Shown here piece by piece: positions 8,671 through 18,136 of a stretch of DNA of 64,000 nucleotides (positions within the stretch are counted from its first letter, which is position 1; every line of letters begins with the position of its first letter). The translations under genes were made by a program, and so were the position numbers. The DNA is from Geminicoccaceae bacterium (GTDB taxonomy: Bacteria > Pseudomonadota > Alphaproteobacteria > Geminicoccales > Geminicoccaceae): positions 62,001 to 126,000 of the forward strand of contig JANQPX010000032.1 of NCBI GenBank assembly GCA_028285265.1. The letters run 5' to 3'. The notes under the pieces were generated by a model. The model saw nothing but the letters and a program-made list of their open reading frames with translations, was not told the DNA's origin and ran no database searches.

Positions 8671-9212
8671 ACGACAACAACGCCTCATTTCGATATCAAT
8701 TGACTCTTGATGACCGTCAAGCGGCCGAACGCAAACTCTGCCGTTTGTTCGCGAGCTTCGGCATTAACGCCGACTCGATGCGCGATCGGCTAATCGAGCC
8801 CTATCTCGAACGTGCAGGGTCGTTTTGGCGACCGAATTCTGGTGCTGATTATGCAGCGCTCGCAATGCAAGAAGCTGAAGCTGATCTAGAGAACTGGTTT
8901 GCTGCCCTACTCGGCACAACGTCCGAAAATCGCGCATTGGCCGTCATGACGGGCCGTGCTGCTTTCTTACTATGCGATGGGCCGAAATGCTGGGCTGACC
9001 AATTTTTGGCCGCGGCCAACACATTGGATCCAGCCTTCGTTGAAGCACTGGTTGGACAAGCTCCGTCGTCTGTGCCGCCGATTGAGGTTGGTGAAATGAA
9101 TCATCAACCCTATGCGACATGGTCACCGAGTGACGTGGTTGTTCGCGCTCTACCATTGGATCGAAACCTGTTCCAAGGACTTGCGGGTTTTCTCCGCCGT
9201 GACGCGGCATAA
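8667..9212 (+). CDS. Unknown protein between opgG and opgH (OpgI-like position)
   Basis: This 181-residue soluble protein starts in an ATGA overlap with the opgG-type gene, so translation is coupled. No signal peptide or membrane helix is seen. The middle is rich in Ala and acidic residues (DYAALAMQEAEADLENWFAALLG) with several Trp, and the end (LPLDRNLFQGLAGFLRRDAA) looks amphipathic. I recall that Rhodobacter sphaeroides has a gene of unknown role, opgI, in the same place (opgGIHDC). Position and size suggest this is its counterpart, but I cannot compare sequences. A cytoplasmic helper or regulator of OpgH is plausible. Confidence 0.75.
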   Translation: MNDNNASFRYQLTLDDRQAAERKLCRLFASFGINADSMRDRLIEPYLERAGSFWRPNSGADYAALAMQEAEADLENWFAALLGTTSENRALAVMTGRAAFLLCDGPKCWADQFLAAANTLDPAFVEALVGQAPSSVPPIEVGEMNHQPYATWSPSDVVVRALPLDRNLFQGLAGFLRRDAA

Positions 9213-9275
9213 CCCAGGTCCATTCGCAAACGTAGGCGTCTCTATCGGGACCATCGCGCCTCTGAGCGCGCTTCA

Positions 9276-11144
9276 TTGTCGGACGGGCACATGAGAGATC
9301 TCATGTCGAGAGCGACGCGCATCACGGGACCGCTCCGCAGGCTGTTGTTGACGATTCTCGTCATCATGGGAACGGCTGCTGCCGTACGTTTGCTTGCAAG
9401 CGTGCTAGCGAATGACGGGCTGTCCATGCCAGAGATCGGCATTTTGGTCCTCTTTGCGCTTACGTTCGCCTGGATCTCTATGGCGTTTTGGACGGCGATC
9501 GCTGGTTTTTTGCTGCACATCTTCGGCGTTCACTCTTGGGTAAGGGCCGGTCAGTTGGCCGAACCCACGCCTGGGTCTGTACAAGGACGGACAGCGCTCG
9601 CCGTACCGATCTATCATGAAGACCCCGAGGCTGTTCGTCAGCGGTTGGCAGCCATTTACCGCTCTCTTCTGACGACGGGACAGCAAAGTGCCTTCGATAT
9701 TTTCATTCTGAGCGATAGCCAAGACCCGGATACGGTCTTCGAAGAACAAACAATGTGGGCCGAGCTTTGTGCCGAGCTTGGTGCCAAAGAACGCATCTTC
9801 TATCGTAATCGCACAGACAATACTGGACGAAAGGCCGGCAATATCGCCGAATTTTGCAGGCGTTGGGGCAAGCGTTACGACTATTTTCTATGCCTTGATG
9901 CAGACAGCCTTATGGCTGGCGAGACACTCGTCTATCTCGCACGACTCATGGACGTCAATCCAAAAGCTGGTCTTATCCAAACGTCACCGCAACCGATCGG
10001 CGGCAAGACGTTGTTTGCCCGCATCCAGCAATTTGCATCAGCGCTCTATAACCCACTGTTCGCACTCGGTACTGCATTTTGGTATCCTGGACGCAGCAAT
10101 TATTGGGGCCATAACGCGATCATTCGCACCGCGGCGTTTATGACCGATGCAGGCCTTCCGCGCCTCCCAGGCAAGCCGCCGCTCGGCGGCGAAATCCTAA
10201 GCCATGACTTTGTCGAAGCGGCCCTCCTTGCTCGATCGGGTTGGTCCGTTTGGCTTGTACCGGAAGTAGGCGGATCCTACGAAGAGCTGCCGCCAACGCT
10301 TGCTGACTATGCTCAGCGGGATCAACGTTGGTGCCAGGGCAACTTACAGCATATGCGCCTCTTACCGATGAAAGGTATTCTGGCGGTCAACCGTATGCAT
10401 CTCCTCTTTGGCGTCATGTCCTACATGGCCTCGGTCTTCTGGCTCCTCCTTCTCCTTTTGGCCACGTTAGAAGCTGCATGGCTGAACACCGCGAGCTGGG
10501 CCTATTTCCCCAATGCAGGCAGCCTTTTTCCGAATTGGCCAGTTTCGAAGACGTTTGAGATGCTCGGTCTCTACAGCATTACCATGGGCATGCTGTTCGT
10601 ACCCAAGCTGCTGGCCATGTCGATGGCACTCGGCGACTCGGAACGACGACGCGGTTTTGGCGGCCCGCTTAGGCTGATCAAGAGCACGCTAACCGAGCTG
10701 GTGTTTTCCGTGCTTCTCGCGCCAATCATGATGTTTCAGCAGACCCAAGCCGTGTTCAATACATTTCTAGGGCGCAAGGTTACCTGGAAAGGCCAGCGCC
10801 GTGGTGATGGAGTTGAAACCTGGGCGGATGCGCTTGCGAACTATGGCGCGATCTCACTGATGGGCTTGGTTTGGGCGCTGGTTGCCTATCAGCTCGCCCC
10901 CAATCTTCTCGCCTGGATGAGTCCTGTTTTAGTCGGCTTGTTCTTAGCTATCCCACTCGCGGTCTTTGCAAGCCAACCCGCGATCGGCAGTGCCGCTCGA
11001 CGCTTCGGATGGTTCCTCACACCTGAAGAAACCGATCCGCCAGCCGTCGTGATTGATCAAGCGTCATACGACGAAACGGTCACTGATAGCGGCGATGATG
11101 AGTCGAAACCACACAATCGGCTGGCAGCTCCGGCTGGCCGCTAG
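9276..11144 (+). CDS. opgH: OpgH glucan glucosyltransferase
   Basis: OpgH is an inner-membrane family-2 glycosyltransferase that polymerises UDP-glucose into the linear glucan backbone and moves it to the periplasm. Visible are two N-terminal hydrophobic segments (~12-35 and ~48-80), the nucleotide-binding AVPIYHEDPE, the catalytic LDADSLM, HNAIIRTAAF, GEILSHDFVEAALL and the Q-x2-RW motif QRDQRWCQGNLQHM. C-terminal membrane helices follow. The start is TTG 9276 or ATG 9291; the frame is open back to the previous stop, so neither is certain. At ~620 residues it is shorter than the 847-residue E. coli protein, as in other alphaproteobacteria. It is the last gene of the operon. Confidence 0.93.
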   Translation: MSDGHMRDLMSRATRITGPLRRLLLTILVIMGTAAAVRLLASVLANDGLSMPEIGILVLFALTFAWISMAFWTAIAGFLLHIFGVHSWVRAGQLAEPTPGSVQGRTALAVPIYHEDPEAVRQRLAAIYRSLLTTGQQSAFDIFILSDSQDPDTVFEEQTMWAELCAELGAKERIFYRNRTDNTGRKAGNIAEFCRRWGKRYDYFLCLDADSLMAGETLVYLARLMDVNPKAGLIQTSPQPIGGKTLFARIQQFASALYNPLFALGTAFWYPGRSNYWGHNAIIRTAAFMTDAGLPRLPGKPPLGGEILSHDFVEAALLARSGWSVWLVPEVGGSYEELPPTLADYAQRDQRWCQGNLQHMRLLPMKGILAVNRMHLLFGVMSYMASVFWLLLLLLATLEAAWLNTASWAYFPNAGSLFPNWPVSKTFEMLGLYSITMGMLFVPKLLAMSMALGDSERRRGFGGPLRLIKSTLTELVFSVLLAPIMMFQQTQAVFNTFLGRKVTWKGQRRGDGVETWADALANYGAISLMGLVWALVAYQLAPNLLAWMSPVLVGLFLAIPLAVFASQPAIGSAARRFGWFLTPEETDPPAVVIDQASYDETVTDSGDDESKPHNRLAAPAGR

Positions 11145-11152
11145 AGGCGGCC
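11136..11152. terminator. Short hairpin between convergent opgH and dehydrogenase gene
   Basis: GGCCGC and GCGGCC pair around a TAGAG loop that contains the opgH stop codon. The two convergent genes are only 9 bp apart, so a shared hairpin here may help end both transcripts. There is no T-run. Confidence 0.3.
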
Positions 11153-11153
11153 G

Positions 11154-14057
11154 TTACCCGTCGATCGACTGATCGATCAATGAAGCGATATGCAAAGCTT
11201 GCCGTCCCGATCCGTCCTTGATTTGGTGACGGCAGCTCGTACCGTTTGCAATGATCGCGGTGGTTTGAGGATCGGTTTGACGGACGGCGGGAAGTAGAGA
11301 CAATTCTGCCATGGCCATTGACGTCTCATAATGAGACGCTTGATACCCAAAAGCGCCAGCCATTCCACAACAGCTGGAATCGATCATGCTGTGATCGAGG
11401 CCTGGTATCATATCGAGGCAGGATTGCATGGCATCCATCACGCCAAACGCTTTTTGGTGGCAATGGCCGTGAAGACGCGCCATCTGCCAAGTCGTCGGCT
11501 TCAACGAGAGGCCAAGACGGTCCTTTTCCTTCTCGCGCGTTAGAAACTCTTCGAACAAGAGCGCAGATTGGGCAATCTCTTGGGTTTGAGGGAGCAAGAC
11601 TTGAAGCTCGTCTCTTAAGGTCAATAGGCAAGAAGGCTCGAGCCCAACGATCGGCAAGCCGGCTGCCAAGGCCGGCTGCAGCGCTTCGACGAGACGCCTC
11701 GCTTCGCTTCGCGCCTCGTCAATCATGCCTGCCGCAAGATAGGTTCGACCACAACAAAGATGTCCACCAGCAACGGGATGATTCACGCGATAACCAGCCG
11801 CTTGCAGAACGCGAACAGCGGCACGAGCGATGTCCGGCTCGAACCAGGTGGTGAACGTGTCGACGAACAACATGACGTCCCGCCCATCACCCACCAAGTC
11901 CGCAGGCTCCGTTGGCGGTCTGTAGGGTTTAGAATGCCAGCGCGGCAGACTTCGTTTCGCAGAAAAGCCCAAGAGGTGCTCACTAAGCGTGGCGAGACCC
12001 GGCACGCTATCGCGGGCATGCATCAACGAACGGAAACGACTGGCAAAAGACGCATAATGCGGCAGATGTGCAATCAACTTGTCCTTGAGGTCCAAGCCAC
12101 GGCGACCCCGCGATTGATGAAGGACTTCGATTTTCATGCGCGCCATATCGACGCCAGTCGGACATTCACGCCGACAAGCCTTGCAGGACACACATAAATC
12201 AAGCGCGTCTCTCATCGCGTCAGATGTGAGCGCGTCCACACCAAGCTGCCCCGAGAGTGCAAGGCGTAAGCTATTGGCGCGGCCGCGGGTAACGTGCCGC
12301 TCTTCGCCGCTGACTCGATAGGACGGACACATGACGCCGGGCGCAGTTTTCCGACAAGCGCCGTTATTGTTACACATCTCCGCCGCAGCGAGAAACCCGC
12401 CCCAATCGGACCAATCAAGGCCATCTTTAATCGGAAGGGGCGCATAACCGGGCTTAAACCGAAACAGGTTTCGGTCATCCATGCGCGGTGCGTCGACAAT
12501 TTTTCCGGGGTTCAACACCCCACCCGGATCAAAGGCCTGTTTGACGTCCTTGAACGCGGCCACGAGCGTTGTTCCAAACATCGACTCGTGAAACTCAGAG
12601 CGCACCAGACCGTCACCATGTTCGCCGGAGTGGGAGCCCTTATAGCGCTTCACCAGATCGATGGCTTCTTCAGCAATGGCACGAAGCGCTCTGGCGCCTT
12701 GTTCATGCTTCAGATTCAGAATAGGGCGGACGTGCAATGTCCCGACAGAAGCATGGGCATACCAGGTCGCCGTGGTCCCATGACGTGCGAAACAGTCCGT
12801 TAGCTCTGCTGTGTAATCAGCAAGATGTTCCAGCGGTACGGCGCAGTCTTCAATGAAAGAGACCGGCTTACCATCGCCCTTCATCGACATGACGATGTTG
12901 AGCCCCGCCTTACGCACGTCCCAGATCTGAGCCTGCTGCGATGGCTCAGTCGCCTCAAAAACAGCACTGGGAAAGCCGAGATCAGCCATCATCACGTCCA
13001 GTCGCTTGAGATCTCTGATGAGTACCTCTTCGTCCTCGCCAGCAAACTCGACAAGGAGAACAGCGTCAGGTTCACCGCGGATAAAGCGGTCGATCAATGG
13101 GCGATAAGCGGGAATCTTCCGACCAAGTTCGATGATCGAGCGATCCACGAGCTCCACAGCCGTCGGGCCGAGCGTCACCAAGTCTTTTGTCGCAGCCATC
13201 GCCTGATGGAACGTTGGGAAATGGCAAACACCGAGCACCCGACGTGCTGGAAGCCTGGAGAGCTTCAGCTTCAGGCGTTCAAACAAGGCGAGCGTCCCTT
13301 CGGACCCCACCAACAACGAGGCCATATTGTGCCCCCGAGGGTCAACGCGATCGAGATTGTAGCCACCCACCCTCCTTTGAACGTCGGGAAAGCGCTTCGC
13401 AATCTCGTCAGCATGATCGACGGCGATTTGACGAATCGCCGATATCAGTTCGATCGTTGGGGCGTGACCGTCGACGCTTGCGAGATCACCCGGCACCTGT
13501 TCGAAACATGCTCGATGCCCGTCAGCCATGAGAGCATCAATGGCAAGGACGTTGTCGACCATGATCCCGTAGCGGATCGATCGGGCGCCGCAGGCATTGT
13601 TGCCGGCCATCCCACCGATCGTCGCCCTTGAACCTGTTGAGATATCGACGGGATAGAAGAGGCCAAAGGGTTTAAGATGCCTATTCAACTGATCAAGCAC
13701 CACGCCTGGCTCAACCCAAACCGTCTGGTGCTCCAGATCGACGTCGCCAACGCCGTTCAAATGACGAGAACAGTCAAGCACCAGGCTGTGCCCGACCGTC
13801 TGACCTGCTTGTGAGGTACCGCCTCCTCGTGGAAGCAATGAAACCCCCTGCTCGCGCGCAATCGAGAGCGCTGCCTCGAGATCCGACAAAGACTTCGGGG
13901 TAACGACGCCAATCGGCTCGATCTGATAGATCGACGCATCAGTGCTATAGCGACCGCGATCAAACGCATTGAACAGCACCTCGCCTTCTAGTGCCCGTTC
14001 CAGCCTCGCAGCAAGGCCTGGATCACCCGGCTCGACGCCCTGTTCTTTCAGCAGCAA
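11154..14057 (-). CDS. FAD- and Fe-S-containing 2-hydroxyacid dehydrogenase (YdiJ-like)
   Basis: This 967-residue two-part oxidoreductase has an FAD-binding PCMH domain at its N-terminus (LLPRGGGTSQAGQTVG, ~97-112; GGMAGNNACGARS) with a C-terminal FAD-oxidase cap (HSGEHGDGLVRSE). The iron-sulfur half follows, with CNNNGACRK..MCPS and CVSCKACRRECP cysteine clusters and two CCG motifs (HLCCGRTYLAAG, SSCCGMAGAFGY). The layout equals E. coli YdiJ, a D-2-hydroxyglutarate dehydrogenase, and is related to D-lactate and glycolate dehydrogenases. It probably feeds electrons to quinone or a flavoprotein. It is divergent from serine-glyoxylate aminotransferase, so glycolate or a similar 2-hydroxyacid is a possible substrate. 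Confidence 0.88.
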   Translation of the reverse strand: MLLKEQGVEPGDPGLAARLERALEGEVLFNAFDRGRYSTDASIYQIEPIGVVTPKSLSDLEAALSIAREQGVSLLPRGGGTSQAGQTVGHSLVLDCSRHLNGVGDVDLEHQTVWVEPGVVLDQLNRHLKPFGLFYPVDISTGSRATIGGMAGNNACGARSIRYGIMVDNVLAIDALMADGHRACFEQVPGDLASVDGHAPTIELISAIRQIAVDHADEIAKRFPDVQRRVGGYNLDRVDPRGHNMASLLVGSEGTLALFERLKLKLSRLPARRVLGVCHFPTFHQAMAATKDLVTLGPTAVELVDRSIIELGRKIPAYRPLIDRFIRGEPDAVLLVEFAGEDEEVLIRDLKRLDVMMADLGFPSAVFEATEPSQQAQIWDVRKAGLNIVMSMKGDGKPVSFIEDCAVPLEHLADYTAELTDCFARHGTTATWYAHASVGTLHVRPILNLKHEQGARALRAIAEEAIDLVKRYKGSHSGEHGDGLVRSEFHESMFGTTLVAAFKDVKQAFDPGGVLNPGKIVDAPRMDDRNLFRFKPGYAPLPIKDGLDWSDWGGFLAAAEMCNNNGACRKTAPGVMCPSYRVSGEERHVTRGRANSLRLALSGQLGVDALTSDAMRDALDLCVSCKACRRECPTGVDMARMKIEVLHQSRGRRGLDLKDKLIAHLPHYASFASRFRSLMHARDSVPGLATLSEHLLGFSAKRSLPRWHSKPYRPPTEPADLVGDGRDVMLFVDTFTTWFEPDIARAAVRVLQAAGYRVNHPVAGGHLCCGRTYLAAGMIDEARSEARRLVEALQPALAAGLPIVGLEPSCLLTLRDELQVLLPQTQEIAQSALLFEEFLTREKEKDRLGLSLKPTTWQMARLHGHCHQKAFGVMDAMQSCLDMIPGLDHSMIDSSCCGMAGAFGYQASHYETSMAMAELSLLPAVRQTDPQTTAIIANGTSCRHQIKDGSGRQALHIASLIDQSIDG

Positions 14058-14228
14058 ACTCTTCTCCCCCAGCTATGCCAAAGCTTGGCCGCAGATGAAC
14101 GAGCTTGGCAAGAGCGGGCAGCTTTGATGGGAAGGATACGCAGCCCAATCGACCTCCATACATTGGCATTGAGCGGATTCGAGCGCATACATGACAGGTG
14201 CCCTTATTCGCCCCAGGAGCTAGCGTTC

Positions 14229-15404
14229 ATGTCAGAAACCTTCAAGAGCGGTCGACACTTCTTGCAAATTCCGGGGCCTACCAATGTGCCGGACAGGATT
14301 CTTCGGGCGATGGATCACCCGACGATAGACCATCGCGGCCCGGCCTTCGCAAAACTCGCCAGTGAGGTCCTCGAAAGCATCAAGCCTGTCTTTGGCACCC
14401 AAGGCCCCGTGATTATCTATCCAGCGTCGGGAACGGGGGCTTGGGAAGCGGCGCTGGTCAACACGCTCGCACCAGGCGATCGTGTCCTCATGGCCGAGAC
14501 AGGCCAGTTCTCAACTCTTTGGGTCGAACTCGCCAAACGTCTAGGCTTGGAGGTGCAGCTTCTCCAGGGCAACTGGCGGCGTGGCGCTGACCCCGAAGCG
14601 ATTGAAGCTGCACTCGCCGAAGATGCCACAGGTTCGATCAAGGCCGTCGCCGTTGTCCATAATGAAACATCGACAGGCGTAACCTCGCGAATTGCAGAGA
14701 TCCGGCAAGCTATAGATCGTGCGGGGCATGCGGCCCTGTTCATGGTCGACACAATCTCGTCGCTTGCTTCGATCGACTATCGCCATGATGAATGGGGAGT
14801 TGATGTCACTGTTGCCGGATCGCAAAAAGGGCTGATGCTGCCGCCGGGGCTTAGCTTCAACGCTGTTAGCGAGAAAGCGCTTTTGGCAGCCGAGTCATCA
14901 ACAACGCCCAAGTCCTACTGGGACTGGACTGCCATGTTGGACGCGAATGCTCAAAATGTCTTTCCGTACACGCCGGCCACCAATCTTCTATATGGCCTAA
15001 AAGAAGCTCTTGCCATGCTCGACGAGGAGGGCCTGCCAACCGTCTTCGCCCGCCATCAACGTCACGCTAGGGCCACCCGCGCAGCCGTCGAAGCATGGGG
15101 TCTAGAGGTTCTCGCTGAAGATTCCCGCGAGTATTCTGGCTCCTTGACAGCCGTCCTGCTTCCTGAAGGTCACGATGCTGATGCTCTTCGCGGCCTTATC
15201 CTGGAGCGTTTCGATCTGTCGCTTGGTAACGGGCTCGGCAAACTCAAAGGAAAGGTGTTCAGAATAGGGCATCTCGGTTGGTTCAACGATTTGATGCTTG
15301 CTGGCACGCTCTTCGGCGTCGAAACCGGGCTGGACCTCTTCGGCTTGCCGCCAAAAGCAAGCGGCCTTCTAGCGGCACAAGACGTTCTAAAGGAACCGCT
15401 TTAA
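14229..15404 (+). CDS. Serine-glyoxylate / alanine-glyoxylate aminotransferase
   Basis: This 391-residue class V PLP aminotransferase transfers the amino group of serine (or alanine) to glyoxylate, as in the serine cycle and photorespiratory-type metabolism. Family features are the start FLQIPGPTNVPDRILRAM, YPASGTGAWEA, the VDTISSLASIDY strand and the PLP lysine in AGSQKGLMLPPG (about K200). ATG 14229 is preceded by AGGAG at the right distance, whereas the long upstream frame extension has no family similarity. It is divergent from an FAD/Fe-S 2-hydroxyacid dehydrogenase that could make glyoxylate or related 2-oxoacids, and is followed after 12 bp by the YqeC-like gene. Confidence 0.9.
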   Translation: MSETFKSGRHFLQIPGPTNVPDRILRAMDHPTIDHRGPAFAKLASEVLESIKPVFGTQGPVIIYPASGTGAWEAALVNTLAPGDRVLMAETGQFSTLWVELAKRLGLEVQLLQGNWRRGADPEAIEAALAEDATGSIKAVAVVHNETSTGVTSRIAEIRQAIDRAGHAALFMVDTISSLASIDYRHDEWGVDVTVAGSQKGLMLPPGLSFNAVSEKALLAAESSTTPKSYWDWTAMLDANAQNVFPYTPATNLLYGLKEALAMLDEEGLPTVFARHQRHARATRAAVEAWGLEVLAEDSREYSGSLTAVLLPEGHDADALRGLILERFDLSLGNGLGKLKGKVFRIGHLGWFNDLMLAGTLFGVETGLDLFGLPPKASGLLAAQDVLKEPL

Positions 15405-15416
15405 GCACCATCGCCC

Positions 15417-16193
15417 ATGGATTCAAGCGAAGCCCAAACACTGATCGATACACTGGCAGCAGACAAGGGAATCGTCGCCTTGGTCGGGGCTGGTGGCAAG
15501 AAATCGACGCTTCACCGACTTGCCGATGCACACCGAGCCATCGGGACGCCGCGGATCGCGCTGGCCGCCACCGTTCAGACCGCTGCACCCCCAAAGTCAC
15601 TCGGCGTCGAGACGTTGACCATTGATGGCAATGTTGACGTGGCAATCGAGCAAGCGAGGTCGCACGACGGGCCATTTCTGTTTGCCGGGCCACCAACGAA
15701 GCCCGGCCGTTTTGGAGGTCTCCCGGAGCAACAGATTGATGAGATTCATCGTCGCGCGGCATTTGACGTGAGCATGGTCAAGGCCGATGGCGCACGGATG
15801 CGGATGATCAAGGCACCCAATGACCGAGAACCAGCACTGCCGAAAGGCACAACGACCGTCTTGCCGGTCGTCTCAGCGAGAGTATTTGGACGTCCTTTGA
15901 ACGCCAAGCTGGTGCACCGACCTGAACGCCTCATCGATGTTCTCGACGTCGAAATCGGCACGAATCTCACACCTCTACATATCGCGAAGTTGCTCACGAG
16001 CCGCAAAGGTGCCCTTCAACGAACCTGTGGCATTCCTGTCGTGCCGATCATCAATATGGTCGACAATGCTGAACGGCTGGAACGATCGAAGGAGGCAGCA
16101 TCAATGGCGCTTGCGATGACCGAGGATTTTGACAGAGTCGTACTTGCATCAATGATTAGCGAAAGCCCATTGGTCGATGTGGTTATGGGGTGA
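15417..16193 (+). CDS. yqeC: YqeC-like P-loop protein
   Basis: This 258-residue protein resembles YqeC, the putative accessory protein of selenium-dependent molybdenum hydroxylases. Recognition rests on the N-terminal VALVGAGGKKSTL nucleotide-binding loop (~20-32), the KADGARMRMIKAPNDREP segment (~121-139), the late IPVVPIINMVD strand and the overall length. The biochemical role of the family is not known. It follows the aminotransferase by only 12 bp and is probably co-transcribed. No molybdenum hydroxylase, xdhC or selenium gene occurs in the window, so the usual context is absent. The loop has KKST where the family often has KTT. Confidence 0.7.
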   Translation: MDSSEAQTLIDTLAADKGIVALVGAGGKKSTLHRLADAHRAIGTPRIALAATVQTAAPPKSLGVETLTIDGNVDVAIEQARSHDGPFLFAGPPTKPGRFGGLPEQQIDEIHRRAAFDVSMVKADGARMRMIKAPNDREPALPKGTTTVLPVVSARVFGRPLNAKLVHRPERLIDVLDVEIGTNLTPLHIAKLLTSRKGALQRTCGIPVVPIINMVDNAERLERSKEAASMALAMTEDFDRVVLASMISESPLVDVVMG

Positions 16194-16301
16194 CAGTTCC
16201 AGCGCTCGCCCGCAGCTGCCCTGGCCAATGTCGCAATAACCTCTTGCTTCTAGTTTCAACTTATAATTGAATATATCCAGGCCTTTTTAGCCGGATGGAT
16301 C

Positions 16302-16880
16302 ATGTTCTCAAAAGCCTCCTTTGAAAGAGATTGCGCCAACCACAGCAGCAAGCGCGTGTTGCAGCAGATGCTGCCCGCAGGTTGGCGTTTCGCGCATCAG
16401 ACGGCACTGGATCTGATAAGTCAGATCGAACATCTCGCTTGGGATGATCGAGCCGACAAGCTCGATGCCTATTTCACACGTCAGGCAGATGGTATGTTGG
16501 GGTCAAAGCGAATGGGCGCCATGGTCGGCGCACAGCTCTCGTCAATGAGCGACGCGACCGAGCTACCAACGCCTAGTGACCAGGCCGCAACCTTCGCCAC
16601 ATGGTGCCGTGCCGTGACCACAGGCGTCATGATCGATTTAGAGAAGCGCCTTGAGATTGAAGAGCCGACCCAAGCGCTGACCTATTTGGTTGCCCGAGAT
16701 TGGCATTTCGCCCGATCTGCTGCCGCCTGGGTTGCCGAAAATGGTATGGCGCCCATTGCCGAAGCGATGAAAAGCCTCCCCGGCTATGCCATCGTCCTTT
16801 TAGCAACCAGCCCAAATGATACGGCTGAGCGTTTCTTGGCACGGGACGCCTTTTGGGAAGCAGTCCAGACAAAGACATAG
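16302..16880 (+). CDS. Unknown 192-residue protein
   Basis: I do not recognise this protein. It is mainly helical by composition, with no signal peptide or membrane segment. It has two Trp-rich stretches (RDWHFARSAAAWVAENG and FATWCRAVTTG) and an Ala-rich end. It starts 108 bp after the YqeC-like gene and ends 5 bp before an MFS gene, so it belongs with the MFS and anmK genes. ATG 16302 follows an AT-rich stretch with TATAAT at 16262-16267, which may be a promoter -10 element. A structural or regulatory role is possible; no function is claimed. Confidence 0.7.
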   Translation: MFSKASFERDCANHSSKRVLQQMLPAGWRFAHQTALDLISQIEHLAWDDRADKLDAYFTRQADGMLGSKRMGAMVGAQLSSMSDATELPTPSDQAATFATWCRAVTTGVMIDLEKRLEIEEPTQALTYLVARDWHFARSAAAWVAENGMAPIAEAMKSLPGYAIVLLATSPNDTAERFLARDAFWEAVQTKT

Positions 16881-16885
16881 TGCCG

Positions 16886-18136
16886 ATGCGAGACAAGTGG
16901 CATGATCTCGCCATGCAAATTGATGACGCAACCGGTCGCAGAACGATGTCCTACATCAATGTTGGGCACAGCTTCTCGCATTTGGTCATGCTGCTCTACC
17001 CCACGGTAGTGCTCGCACTCGAACCGATCTGGCAGATCGGCTTTTCCGAATTACTGCCCCTAGGATTCGCGGGCTACCTGCTCTTTGGCCTAGGGGCCTT
17101 ACCAGCGGGCTGGCTTGGTGATCGTTGGGACAGCGGCTGGCTCATGGTGATCTTCTTCTTGGGTACCGGAATAGCCTGCATCCTCGCCGGCCTCGCCAGC
17201 GGCCCTTATCATATGGCGATGGCTCTTACGCTGATCGGCCTCTTCGCGTCGATTTATCATCCCGTTGCGCTGGCTTGGGTCGTTGGCGCGAGCAAGCGTC
17301 CGGGTCGAGCCCTTGGTATTAATGGCGTTTACGGCGCCATTGGTACGGCGAGCGCCGCGTTGCTTGCAGGCTTTCTCGCGGATGTCATCCACTGGCGCAG
17401 CGCGTTCATCTTTCCTGGCATCGCTTGTCTACTCTACGGCATCAGCTTCATGATCGAACTCAAGCGCGGACGCGTTCGCATGGTGCGAGGACCTTTTCGT
17501 GCGATGCAGCCCGACCAGGAACACAGCGGTATGCTACGCGGGTTGGTCTTGATGCTGGCGGCGATCCTCTTCACCGGCATGATCTTTCAGATGAATGCCG
17601 TTGGCCTGCCGAAGATTTTCCAGGTTCGACTTGGTGATGATATCGGCTTTGGCGCGATGACAGCGGGGGCCCTGGTCTCTGTCGTCTACCTCGTGTCGAC
17701 GGCGGGCCAACTCATTGGCGGTCACCTCGCCGACCACTTCGATGAGCGCCGGCTCTATGTCATGAGCTACAGCCTTCAGATAGGCTTGGTCATGATCGCC
17801 GCCATGTCCGGTAGCTTTCTACTCGTCCTCCTTGTGGCCCTAGCCGTATCCGTGCAAACCGGCACGCAGCCAATCGAAAACTGCTTGATGGCCCGCTACA
17901 CACCCGCTGCGTGGCGCGCGACGATCTACGGTCTGAAATTCGTCGTTGCCCTCGGCATGAGCGCGCTCGGCGTCCCGCTTATCGCCTATATTTTCGCCAC
18001 AACAGGCGAGTTTACTGCCGTCTTCTGGTCGATGGCGATTTTCAGCGCGATCGCTGTCATCATCGCACTTTTGCTGCCCGCGAACAGACCATTGAGCGAG
18101 ACCACGCTCGCGAACACGCCGGTTACCTCATCATGA
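16886..18136 (+). CDS. MFS transporter
   Basis: This 416-residue protein has about 12 membrane helices of the major facilitator superfamily. The loop between helices 2 and 3 shows PAGWLGDRWDSGW, the family A-motif region, and the second half repeats it as GGHLADHFDERRLYV. The N-terminus has SYINVGHSFSHLVMLLYPTVV, with His and Asn in helix 1. Substrate is unknown. ATG 16886 is chosen because it lies just after the stop of the preceding gene. Its end overlaps anmK in ATGA, so the carrier may import a compound linked to peptidoglycan recycling, though that is only context. It is related to fosmidomycin-resistance-type carriers (FSR) by general appearance. Confidence 0.85.
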   Translation: MRDKWHDLAMQIDDATGRRTMSYINVGHSFSHLVMLLYPTVVLALEPIWQIGFSELLPLGFAGYLLFGLGALPAGWLGDRWDSGWLMVIFFLGTGIACILAGLASGPYHMAMALTLIGLFASIYHPVALAWVVGASKRPGRALGINGVYGAIGTASAALLAGFLADVIHWRSAFIFPGIACLLYGISFMIELKRGRVRMVRGPFRAMQPDQEHSGMLRGLVLMLAAILFTGMIFQMNAVGLPKIFQVRLGDDIGFGAMTAGALVSVVYLVSTAGQLIGGHLADHFDERRLYVMSYSLQIGLVMIAAMSGSFLLVLLVALAVSVQTGTQPIENCLMARYTPAAWRATIYGLKFVVALGMSALGVPLIAYIFATTGEFTAVFWSMAIFSAIAVIIALLLPANRPLSETTLANTPVTSS

